This document shows, one piece after another, positions 50,543-62,000 of a stretch of 64,000 nt of DNA (position 1 is its first letter; the number at the start of each line of letters is the position of its first letter). The notes under the pieces were generated by a model. The model saw only the letters and a program-made list of their open reading frames with translations. It ran no database searches and was not told where the DNA came from. The position numbers and the translations under genes were made by a program. The DNA is from Nephromyces sp. MM_2019 (taxonomy: Eukaryota; Apicomplexa; Aconoidasida; Nephromycida): NCBI GenBank assembly GCA_015657535.1, contig JADHZB010001207.1, positions 1 to 64,000 on the forward strand. Direction: 5' to 3'.

Positions 50543-50704
50543 ATGCCGCCGAGCAAACAGCTGTGCAATGAGTCGTTAAAAGGTGTGAATAGCCCTGGCT
50601 CTAGAAAGGCCAGCCATTTCTCTAACCAAAACCACGAGGCTAAAGATACGAATCAGCTTTGTGGAGGGGAGAGGGAGGAGGTAGGCATTCCAAACGTTCG
50701 ATAG
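50543..50704 (+). CDS. Hypothetical small hydrophilic ORF
   Basis: The ATG at 50543 opens a 53-codon frame: MPPSKQLCNESLKGVNSPGS, then Lys/Asn/Glu-rich sequence. A GTAGGC after Glu-Glu at 50680 could be a donor, making this a first exon. Composition is the only support. Confidence 0.25.
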   Translation: MPPSKQLCNESLKGVNSPGSRKASHFSNQNHEAKDTNQLCGGEREEVGIPNVR

Positions 50705-50888
50705 TTGAAAAAGTGGTTATGCGGAATGTAAAGAGAGGAAAAACAGTGCTGTTTAGTTCAATAAGTGGAGAAATCCTGAACTGTATCTAGTGCGTGTACT
50801 TCGTGCGATTCCTTGAGATATCAAGGCAGAGTTCATGGGTAATCAGCAAAGTACAAGATTTACCATAACTTATTCGAGCAGCTTTGTC

Positions 50889-51162
50889 CTATAAAAAAGC
50901 AGGCGGACCACCATACAAAGGCATGGGCAAGAATTGTAGGCAAATTATAACACCGGCAGCTATGCATACCCCGATTCCTACTACTTTGATATTCGTAGAA
51001 GAGAAAGTCCACAGAATCAAACAAGATTCGCAGAAAACGCACTGAAAAAAAAAGAAACATGAGCTTTTCTTCAAACCAGTTTTTCCAGCGTTGGTAAGAA
51101 TAGTTTGAGAGTGTCAATCCCACGCATTTTTCAATGAGACTGTCCTGTACAGTTTCACACAC
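50889..51162 (-). other. Candidate C-terminal exon with a membrane helix
   Basis: After a strong acceptor (ttctttttttttcag, minus strand) the frame reads CVFCESCLILWTFSSTNIKV, then VGIGVCIAAGVIICLQFLP and MPLYGGPPAFL with a stop at 50889, a typical membrane anchor. The preceding sequence (51162-51065) reads DSLIEKCVGLTLSNYSYQRW, but the joining intron would be about 35 nt. An alternative frame runs unspliced through the same DNA. Confidence 0.28.
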
Positions 51163-51274
51163 AATTGCTCTTGCATTTGGACTTCAAATCGTGTTTTTAT
51201 GACGAGCATCCGATAGCAGCCACGATATTGCCAATCTGCTGTTTAAACAAGCGTCATATCCAGCCAAACAGAAA

Positions 51275-51317
51275 ATTATGTAGTCAGCCAACGCATTACC
51301 GATCTTGACTACATAAT
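51275..51317. repeat. 12-bp inverted repeat
   Basis: attatgtagtca and tgactacataat flank a 19-nt spacer, a perfect inverted repeat in otherwise unremarkable DNA. Confidence 0.7.
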
Positions 51318-52204
51318 CTTAAGCAACACAGTAGCCATATATTAGCGCATTTTAGCCAACAGAATATTTCATAGAACTTTTCTCATAGTAATACGAGAAA
51401 TTGTCTAGTCCAGTCGGCAAAGCAAAAAGAGCATCAACTATGCAGGAAGAAGCATGATGAGTCCCTCATCTCAGCAAGGAAAGCTTAAAAAACAGTAATG
51501 TTGACTGCGCTTGCAGCTATAATGCTAGAAACTGTGTGTGCTTCTACCAGATCACACACAAGTAGGAAGAAGTGACACTTAAGTAGGAACCACAAACACA
51601 CACAAGCAGAACGAACAAACGACACAAGCAAGCAGCGAGATTCCTCCTTCGTAAGCACCAAAAAGACTATACATTCGCGAGTCCACAGTCTTGCCGTCAG
51701 TATCCCGATAAAAAGCTAAACTTGGGTAGCGAGGAAGATCTCTCGCCTGCTGAATTTGAATCAGCAGAGCTAAAAGAAGCTAATTTTCCACCAAAACTCC
51801 TACAGACGAATACTACTTAGCGTCAGCTTAACAACCGGAGAAATGCTCCAACAAATTGGAGGTAAAACTCGGTAGTAGAATGGAAAGTGGAGAACTTTCC
51901 AATACACAAGCTGAAAGTTTCATACTTTCTCTTGCAGTGAAGGAAAACTTCATAAATTCCATCTCAAAAAAGCCCAAAAATTGCCAGTTTCTTCAACCTT
52001 GATAAACTAATGAAGGTCCAAAAAACATCCCTATTTTGTCCTCCCTCGGCCTTATGTCCATCCCATACTCCTACATTCCCTCCCATTTGAAGAAAATACA
52101 TACACACACCCCCATCGGTGGTGAGATTCCTCATTAGAGTACCAGAGATACATTCAAAAGATACCAACAAGGTGTGCTTCACTCGTGCTAGCCGCACATA
52201 GAAA

Positions 52205-52324
52205 TATAGCAACCTACACACACATGAAATCCCAACAAATTTCGCCTGAACTAGCAAAGTCGCATGCACATATAGCAACCCCCACACACATGAAATCCCA
52301 CCAAATTTCGCCTGAACTAGCAAA
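52205..52324. repeat. 66-bp tandem duplication
   Basis: Two copies of tatagcaacc.acacacatga + aatccca.caaatttcgcct + gaactagcaaa at 66-bp spacing, just downstream of the RPL22 stop (RPL22 is on the minus strand). They may lie in its 3' flank. Confidence 0.85.
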
Positions 52325-52480
52325 ATAATGCAATTTTAGCGGCAGGAAAAACGGCAGTTCGGTTAATCTTCAACGACGCAGCATTTTATATAGAGTAGTA
52401 GAGAGTTTTTACATCTTCATCTTTCGTCGTGTTATTACGCTGTGCCCCTAATACTATATATAGTAGTATATCAAAGTCCT

Positions 52481-54809
52481 TTAACTGGCAGGAACGTCAC
52501 TAACTCCTGCATAATAGCGTAGTTCGTATGATCTTGCTCTCGTTCCCAGAACTCGCACGTAATCACGGAGTTGCAGCTTCTTCAGATACTTTCTCGTGAG
52601 GTACTGCGAAAAAGGGGGAGAAAGGAGGGAATGAGGGAGAAGATGACGAGGGAAAAAGTGGGTATGAGGAAGAAGAGGATGAGGGAAAAGAGGAGAAGAA
52701 AAAGATAACCAAGAATAAAAAGACGATACTTCCATAACTTGTTTTCAAAATTAGAACAAAAAGAAGGGAATCTTCAGTAATTATTAATGCTTTAAAAAAT
52801 GAGAAAAGATCAAAGTGTCTGCCGGAGATACATACAAGTAAAATACCTGAGTAACGCAAGAGAAATATATAACCTATAGCTCCTCCCATGAGATTTTATA
52901 TGCATCTACTGTATGTACAGAGCATGTTTTCACTGGCTTCCTCTTATATTTTTCTCAAAAATATTCATACCTCAAAACAAAACTAAAAAAAAGACAAACA
53001 GGAAATTCTCGCACACAATGCCAATAATTCTGGCATCTTGAACGCATATTCTTGTATAGATGTCACACTTGAAGGAAGTTTTTAAACCCCACAAAATCAC
53101 CTTGAGGGGGTAACACACCACAGTATACTGTATAGCCCAGCTATCTAGCATACTCATTCAAAGCCTAAAAATGCATATTAATAACTGCAAATTCATCCAG
53201 AGAAAACTTTAAATCAACGCTTCTCGTTCATGAAGACACACCTTTAGGTATCTCTTTGAGAATGGCATTGTTGCTTCAACCGTAATCTTAACATCTCGGA
53301 CCGAAACATCTACTTTTCCTCGCAAATTTCGGGTCTTTCCATCTACCTTAATCTTGGAAGTCAAGAAGAGCATCTGCACAGCAAAAAAAAGCAAAAAATA
53401 ATGATATCGTGAAAAACGAAGGAGTAAACACTGCATAAAAAAGAGGTTTTCTTCCTATCAAGCTAGTCTATTCTCCCTCATATTCTGCCCAAAATGCACT
53501 TTAAACCTATCGGATAGCAGAATTGATGCAAAGATCAATTTGAGGGTAGGTGAATCTCTCCATTACAGTCAAAGCAAGGAAAAAAGCACAGAATACTACA
53601 AAATAGCAAGCGAAGTTGAGAAGATTTAGGAAATATATGTAGGAGTAACGAGTGAAATCTATAGGAGATCTGTAGATGCTGGTGACACACAAAGCATGAA
53701 AACAAGCTGACTCAAAGACGTTGCTAATAAAGCAATGGGGGTGATCTTCACGCATGTAACATGCGAATAAAGTTAAAGCTTGTGAATGAGTCTTCAACAG
53801 AAAAGTGGTGTATGAATGGGTTTTTGAGCGAAAAGTAGTGCCTTCAACATCACCGCTTCTCAAGATTCTGCAAAATCTTACATTCTTTACGGAATATTAA
53901 TATAATTCGAAAAAAGCTATCCTGACACATTCTTGTTCTAAAAATATATATTTAATCAATATATAAAACTTATATCCCAACAAAAACACCTACACGTGCG
54001 AGAGTGAAATTGCAGTTAAGTGTGCATGTGGATGCTCTGGTCGACATAAGGGCAACAAAAACGATATGAAAAGCGGAATTTTACCAGACAATTTTGACAC
54101 AAAAATTGCGGTGATTGGGATAAATGTGCTACAACTTGGTAAAAAATTTACCGCTAAAAAGTAATGATATTTACACAAAGATAAAACCTCAGAGACACAT
54201 ATATACCTAGATAGATAAAAGCTTACACACACACACACATGGATGAAACTCCACACACACACAGATAGACACAAGCTCGCACACACAAATAGATAAAAGT
54301 CTACACACATCCACATAGATAAAAGCTCACACATACATACATAACCAGAAAGATAAAAGTCCACACACCCACCTACCCACACATCCACATCCACGAACAC
54401 CCAAAGTTTCTTCATCTCACACACTACCAAACATGAGATTTGTCACACAAACTCACAATATCACAACAAAACCCCAAACTTCCCCCTCATCCTCATTCGA
54501 AATATTTTTATCTACTTCACCCCACGTTCTCTTCAACTAAAACAGGCAACCGCTTCATGATACCTCTCACCACCCTTTCCTACTGAAATTCACCCTTAAC
54601 AACACACTATCAAAAATTGCATCAATGAAAACTCAATAAAAAATCACCCAAAAAAGCATAAAAAAAACGAAAATTCCTTCCTCATCAATTACCAATTCTT
54701 CCACATCAATGATCAAGTCACTGGCAGGAACTCCACCGTCAATCACAAACTTCACTTTCTGTGCTGGAGTGCCCACAGCCACAGTATTTTTCTCAACTGC
54801 TTTGGACAT
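52481..54809 (-). CDS. RPL22: 60S ribosomal protein L22 (eL22)
   Basis: Three minus-strand exons in phase 0: 54809-54693 (39 codons), 53373-53242 (44 codons) and 52603-52481 (40 codons plus stop), giving 123 residues, close to the usual 120-130. Exon 1 ends DLIIDVEEL, exon 2 starts MLFLTSKIKVDGKTRNLRG and contains MPFSKRYLK, and exon 3 begins YLTRKYLKKLQLRDYVRVL and includes SYELRYY. These match the eL22 core (RIKVNGK, PFSKRYLKYLTKKYLKK, LRD, YELRYF). The acidic C-terminal tail seen in animals is absent. eL22 is a eukaryote-specific protein of the large cytosolic subunit. Donors are GTAATT and GTGTGT; both acceptors follow pyrimidines. Introns are 1319 and 638 nt; the first is full of CA on the plus strand, that is TG on the coding strand. 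Confidence 0.95.
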
Positions 54810-57800
54810 TTTTAGACGGGGGAAGTTGATGATTTCACTCTGGAAGAAGAGGAGGGAAAGCAGGTGATTTTCTGCCTTTCAGAGGGAGGAAGTGGATGAT
54901 TGCGCTCTAGAGAGAAGAAGAGGGAAAGTAGGTGATTTCGACGTTTTTTCAGAGTGAAAACCCTCTATAAAAAAAGTCGCTGCTTTTTCAAGCTTTTCCG
55001 AATTAGAGGCTCAGCGGTGTGCGACTTCAAGCAAATCAACTTAGCGGGATGGGGTGGGTCAGGGTGAACATGCGCCCTCTTCTTAGAGGGAGTTGGGGGG
55101 GGTTGTGGGGGATAGGGATGGGGGACGGTGCAGTGGGTGTGTGTGTGGAGGGGCGAGTGTGTGGGGGGCGGCTGCATCGGGTGTATGTGCTGCTGTAGGG
55201 GATTTCGGGGTGTGTGTGTGTTTTAGCAAGCATGTGTATGTTTTAGTATGCGTGTGTGCGTTTATGTTCAATACAGATTGAGCAGTCACTAGGTGCGGCG
55301 TATCTCCAACACACACAGTCATACAAGTAAAGCTAGGAAGTGGAGTTGAAGAATTTTATGGGAAGAAGGGAGGAAACTTGCACACACACACGATTTGTGG
55401 GTTATCAGGAGGTCTACCTAGTTTCGCCGATATTGTACCGTAAACTTTGTGCGTTCAGTGGGACTTGCGCACGCAGATACCAGCTTGGTCACCTATAGTT
55501 GTGTTGGCAATGTGTGTCGCCATTATCGGATGTGTGTGTATGTCGTAATGCTAGGCTATGAAGTCACTTTGTTCATTTATGGCATATGTGGGTGATGTGT
55601 GTGTGTCGTGCACAGTGTGGACTAGATTGGTAATATGCTGAACAGTGTGTGCGATGAGCTGCATGTAGCATCAAGTATGTGTGTCATGGGTTATATGTAG
55701 CATTAAGGGTGCGTAATAGCTTCGGTCTGTCGATTGCTTAAGTGGCTAAACCTTGTATGCAAGGCTCTCTGCCACTGAGGAAGCTCTTCAGTATTCTGAG
55801 GTTTCCACTGGAGATATATTCCAGGATAAATTGACTTTTTCAGTGCGTGAAATCATGTTAACACAAAAGTAGGTTGGGAATATGGTGAGGTATTCACACA
55901 CACCTGGGGAGAGCCTTACAATACGGCATCGGCTTGCGACACACACAGATATAGACATATTCTATCGCCTTTTTTCTGAAGCCTAAACATGAGAGGTAGC
56001 GCACGCACAACCGTATTTGCGTGCTCATGTTACATGTGTAGAAGCTACGCTGCAATCTAGCCAATCGCGATCACAATAGGTTAGCGCATACACACAAACA
56101 AAATTAATAGTCACCCAAGCTATATTTTCGCACACACACGCAACGCTCATAATCAGATTTGCAGTATATTCGCGAAATAGTTACTATTGAATCATACAAA
56201 GTGTTAAATAACTGTACTCAATTCACATGTGGCTACTAAATCATCACATTAAAGAAATATACACACAGGTTGTTAGCTAGCTACACTAACATAAGACGCA
56301 CACACACAGGTTGCTAACTAGCTAAACTAATATCACACACATTTATCCTAATTAATCGCACTAACTTCACGCACACAGATATACCACATTCTCACACCAG
56401 CATCACGCGTACACACACTACTACCTAGTCATAGTACGGATCACGCACAAAAAACAAAACTGATATACACACGCACACGCACGCATACAACGATATAACA
56501 CCATCACACACAAATTTAACAATATAACCCCATCACACACAGAAATCACATCGACACACACACCAACACACACACACATACATCGACGCATCCAAAAGCT
56601 CGTTCAGGCAATCTCTCGCTCGCTTCAAGGCATTTCTTAATACCTACACCCGAGATTTGCATCAGTAGCATACACTAGACAACCTAGAGAGAACTCCTAG
56701 GCATCTATAAACTTCTGCATCCACAATGTTTTAGCGCGTGATTCTCAGTGATCTTCATACGCAAGATGAAGAAAGTTTTAGATCAGCTTCCTTTAGAAGA
56801 ACAGATTTCACGCCCTCTAATATAGAGCAACTGCTACTCATCTTTTGTGTGTGAGTTTTTCTGGTTTTTTTTTCTTTTTTTTTTTTAAAGTGAATATCTC
56901 CAGGAGTCTACTAAGGTAATCTAATGGAACTTCATAGTGTGTGGGATTTTTGGTAGGCCGATTAGCATGAAGATGCGTTGAAGAAGATAGAAGATGTCTC
57001 TAGGGGGGAAAAATGAAGGAGAAGGAATTTTGTGTGCATTTAAGGAAATTTTATGCTGTAAAGTTTGATGTTTTTGTTTGTGCTGGAATAATTTAAGCTC
57101 CATGTGATATATCATTGTATCCTCTTCAAGTGAAGATTCTTTTTGTGAATATCGCTTGTGTGACTCTAGTGTTGTGGGTAGCGTATCATCATCTTCAAGT
57201 TATGCGCTTCTTTTCTATGTTTTATCTAGTGTAATTTCGCTCAAAAATGATGAAGTAATGAAGCTTTCTGTTTCTTCTCACTTTTGTGTGTTTTTTGTGG
57301 TGTTTGTTGCTTTTCTTGGTTTTCTTATTCTTCTTTTCGTGCTTCTTATTCTTTTCTTCACTTTTCTTTTTCTTTTCACCTCTTCTTCTTCTTTTCCTCA
57401 CTTTTTCTCACTTTTTCTTTTGCTTTTCCTGCATCTTCTTGTCAATATTTCGGATTTTTTCTATGCTGAGAAGATGATGTTATTGCATACACACTTGTGC
57501 GGCGTAGAGCATGCGAAAATCAGTGCGTCTGCAACTAGGGATCGCATTTATAGAAGATGGAAGTTTTGCTATTTTCAAAGATTCTAGTTAGCGGAGTTAT
57601 CGAGCAGCTTCCATCGTATGAGTTTGCTCATGCTTGAATGTATCTGGTGTGTGTGTGTGTGTGCGCTTCACAGCATCTTGCGATATCTCCTTGATCCTGC
57701 AATCTTCAGCCTTCATTAGAGCAACCGCTTGATATGCTTACACTAGCAAAACCATGAAGATTTGAATAGTATTAGCTGCATAGATGCTTCTTTGAAGAAG

Positions 57801-59052
57801 CATCTATACGGGAAAAAGTTTAGCACACAATCCACAATACACACACACACTCACTCATATCAACTTTCTATTTCAATGCATGAAGAAATATACTAGGTAT
57901 AACTGCTTAATAACCTAAAAACGTACGTGTTTACGGATCTTTGGGTACTTTTTTCACTGTAAGTACACTGACCTCATCCGGAAGAGAACACTCACACACA
58001 CATTTTGGCTTGCATCGCACTCTTGGCTACTCTCAAAGCCTTCTTTTCGTTTATTTTTTCGCTAACAAAATTTCCAATTAGCGGTGGCTTCAAGCCTGAG
58101 ATATGCACGGAAAAATAGGAGTAAATGTGCTGTTTTCCGTGTGTTTAAGCTCTAAGAAGTCGCCGTGTGTGTGGGAATGCGGTGAAAATTGTGCGCAGAA
58201 TATATAAAGGATTTTGAGGTCCTTTTGTGTGTGTTTGCTGTATGAAAGATAAATGTTTTGCCGCTTATTTGGTTTTATTTGTAGGTGTGTGTTGTGCTGT
58301 GTGTGTTTGTGCGTGCGTGTGATTTTTTCTCGTTGGAGATGGATAGTATGTGTGTGGGTATAATTTTATTCTCCTAGAGCTGAATATGCTCTGTGTGTAC
58401 GATTTGGTTTCATCTTCGAGGGTAGCCTCTTGCAGTATCTCTGCTTCATATCTTAAAGTTTCTTTTTGAATCCCCTCTTGTGTGCGTGAAGTTTCCCTTA
58501 AATCTATAGAATATATGTGTCCTCATATGTCTGTGGAAAAAACATTCTGTTTCTTCCTCTCTTTCTCTTGGCACTTGCTGAAATTTTTTGTGCTTGAAAT
58601 TCCACCTTTTCTCGTTTTATTCGCTGCACTTGGTAGCACGCACCTATGGTACGTCTTTGAGTGTACATACACCCCTATAAAAGTATCTCATCTCCCCGTA
58701 TAATAGCCTTTAGGGCTCGCATAAGCTGAAAATTCTGCACTCTTTTTGCTTCAGTAGCAAAGAAGTGAGTTGCACTTTCTGTCGGTTTTTTTTGAGATTC
58801 TTAATCCTCCTCCTCCTCCTCCTCGTTTTCTTCCGAAAAAAGCCCCTAATTTTTGCTGTTTTGCTACGTTCTCCCGGTATTTGTGCTTGCAGAATACTGC
58901 CAAACACATGCCGAAACGATGATTTTTTACTCTCAATGAAGAAGGTGAAAAAAGCTGATTTTTGTGCTTAAAAATCGTTTGGCTTTGAATAGCTCTCACG
59001 TGGTGTGTGGAGCATCCCATCTTCTTTGATGTTTTAATTTTCGGGGAGAAAA
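54810..59052. other. 4.2 kb TG/CA-rich intergenic DNA
   Basis: G-rich TG sequence at about 55100-55260 lies upstream of RPL22. CA on the plus strand dominates 55870-56600 and TG dominates 57640-58380. A T/C-rich block at 57290-57450 precedes a possible short terminal exon (about 57468-57587, ending RDRIYRRWKFCYFQRF), too weak to call. A perfect hairpin with 13-bp arms lies at 57780-57807, and a GTGTACATACAC palindrome followed by CCC lies at 58661-58672. Confidence 0.4.
58661..58672. promoter_or_regulatory. GTGTACATACAC motif upstream of the Ser-rich gene
   Basis: Lies 381 bp before the ATG at 59053 and is followed by CCC, as in the 12076-12192 array. A promoter element is plausible by position only. 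Confidence 0.4.
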
Positions 59053-62000
59053 ATGCCGGGCAAGCTGAGGCTAGTAGCTAGGCTAGCCCTTCGGCATGCT
59101 TTGGATTCTCTACCTGCTTCAATTCCGGTGAGTACGTACACTGCATCGATGCGGACCCTTCGGCCCACCTCAGCAGATTCAGGCTTACCACACCAGATCG
59201 TGATTAGTGGCGCTTTACCCCCCTCAGCAGATTCCACCTCCACACACCACATCCTACCCAACACATCAACTACTTTCAATGCAATTTCTTTCTCTCTGCT
59301 TGCTCGCGAGAAAGACTTCTTAAAGGCTGTTTTGCTGGCTTTGTTATCACCTGGAAAGAGAAGAAATTACCTGCGATTTTTCCATGAGAATCCCTCAATG
59401 AGGAAATGTATGATTAGGATGCGAAGAGTAGCGAATGTTGCTCCTCCTCCTGGTGTATGTTATTCTGCTTCTTCTTCGTTTTCTGCCTTTTCTGCTTCAT
59501 CTTCATCTTCTTCTTCTTCCGCTTCTTCTTCCTCTAGTTTAATTAGCTGTGATACTTTTGCTGTAGAATTCACCAAACACACCTCTTGCTACGATGCTCG
59601 GCATGCTCCCACAGCATATGATTTCTTTCGTAGCGGATCGTTTGGGATGAGAAAAAGTGGACAGAAGAAGCTGCTGATGTGTTTGTCAAGGAATAGGGGC
59701 GTGTGTGTAGATTTCAAGGCTCAAAGAAAGATTGCTATCTTAGCTTCGAAGATAGCGAATCGCTTAGATGCTTCGAAATCGATGCAGTTATTGAGGGTAA
59801 GAGTTCATGAGGCGATTCTGCGTGCTACTGTATGTATATGTATAGGGAGTTTATGGTAAATTTTGGAATTGGCAGTTGCAGTCAACTTTTTTGGTTCATG
59901 TTAAGCTGGATATTCCAAAGGATGTGTGTGTGTTTTTCTGGAGTATTCATGGGAAAAACTTGCAGCTTGAAGATTTCACGCGTGTGTATGTGCTGCTGAA
60001 AGGAAGGGTTAAAATCTCTTTCTTTTTTTCCATAATTTGCTGTTTACAGTTGTGTGTGGAGGCAAATCTCGCCCCTGTCGTAGTGCAGGCCGTTTTGCTG
60101 CGGATCAATCATCTTTACAAGCTGCCTGATTCCCTCTCGGGACACCGTCCACACAGAGCTAACAAGTTCTCAGATGCTCTTTTTCCCATATGTTCTTCAC
60201 CTTCATCTTCGCAGGCTTCTCTATCTTCTTCGGCTCTTTCTTCTTCGCTTCCATCTTCGTCTTCTTCACCCACTTTCGCACCTCTAAAGTCACATTCAGA
60301 GCATTATATGAGCTGCTTATCTCCATGCCGTACAACAATAGAGAAGACAGTTAGAGCACCCTTCGAATCCTCCTCTCCTTCTTCCTCTTCTCTCTACCCA
60401 TTCTCCTCCACAAGAAGAAAGCAACCCCTCTGGCATCGCCTTCACACCCTGCCCTCCCCCGTAACAACCACGCACACTACATCAGGCGTGAGGCTGAATA
60501 GCTCGCTGTACGTACACCCCTCCTCTCAGTCTTTTGAGCATATCTCGACGAAGGTAGTTCCTCCGGTTTTAGCGTTGCTGCTGCTGTATGAAGCCAAGAA
60601 TTTGTATGTAAACAGGTGGATCTTCTCTGTTTATCTCTCTAACCTAGGGAAATACTCTGCTCCTATACTGCTCAAGTGTATTCCGAAGCTTGTCAGACTC
60701 CCAAACCTTCTCGATCATTCAGCTTCTATAAAGGCTAACATGGCTCAGGAGCTTGAAGATCTCTTGAAAAATCTGCTGGAAAAATCTCATCAAAAGGCGG
60801 AAAGTGGGGGGGAGATAGGGAAGAAGTGGGGGGGTTTTAGTTCTGCAGGAGGTGTGTGTGGAACAGGTAGCGAAAAGTCTTCAACAAGTGATGTTTCTGT
60901 TGCTCGATGGAGTGGAATTTCCGCTCCTTATGCAGATGTTGGTCTTGAGTCAACGCCAATAGAAGGCTCATTGGGATCTGATGCAGCTGTGTGTGGTGCT
61001 AGGCTATCATCGGATTCTTTTGGTTTCTCGTGTGGCATGTTCGAGGATGCTGCGTCTTCTTCGGTGTGTGTGGGTTCTTCCCCTTCTCCTTGTAATGCCT
61101 TTTCATCAAAGCAAGGCGTTTTAGCTTCAAAAGCTGATGATGTTTCTTCCAATACTGAAGTTTCTGCATTTTCTTCAGAATTATCTGCTTCTTCATATGA
61201 ATGGTATAAAAGCTATGAGAAGACTTTCTCAGCTTCAACAGAAGCTTCTAATATAACGATTTCATCTACTAAATCTCGTGTGTGTGTGGAACCATCCCAG
61301 TCTTTGCCTGCTTTACCAAGGTCTTCTGTGTGTTCAGACTTTGATGTGAGCTCTGCTCTCAGCTCGCAGGGTACTGACACCGCCAGGTTGCCTTTTTTGT
61401 CTGATGCTGCCTCATCTTCAGGTGGTGGTTGCTCTCCCTCTTCTTCTTTGGCATCTTCCTCTTTATCAGTCTCATCTCCGTGTGTTACATCTTCATCCAG
61501 CAAGTCTTCACACGCAAAATCTGAAACCTCCTCATCTGAACCCTCCACATCTTCATCCCCCCCACCCCCCCCACGACTTGTGGCCCCCAAGACTTCTCTA
61601 CCATATGTAACTCAGAGAGGCAGCTTTTCTCCTCCCTCCAGTGGCTTGCCTCGCGCCAAAGCCTTTCGGCCTTCGATAGGCTTCGCTGAATTTTCCTTTG
61701 AAGACTCCTCTAATCGCGCAGCTTCATCGGATCCCCCGAAAATTCCTCCTTCATCGTCCTCCACTGCACACACACACCTTCACAAGTCTTCTTTAGTGGG
61801 CGTAGGGTGCTCGTTGCTTGATTCTCCCGAAATACCCTTTCCATTGCACTTCAACATGCCACCTACTCATAAGGTCAATGTGCTTTCCAAGTTTGGAAAT
61901 CTGAAGGTTCCTGTGGAAGCAGATAATTCTCAAAAAGTCGCTGTACGTACAGATTATTGCATAAAAAAGGCTGTTGTTGGACAAATTCGCACACGAGCTC

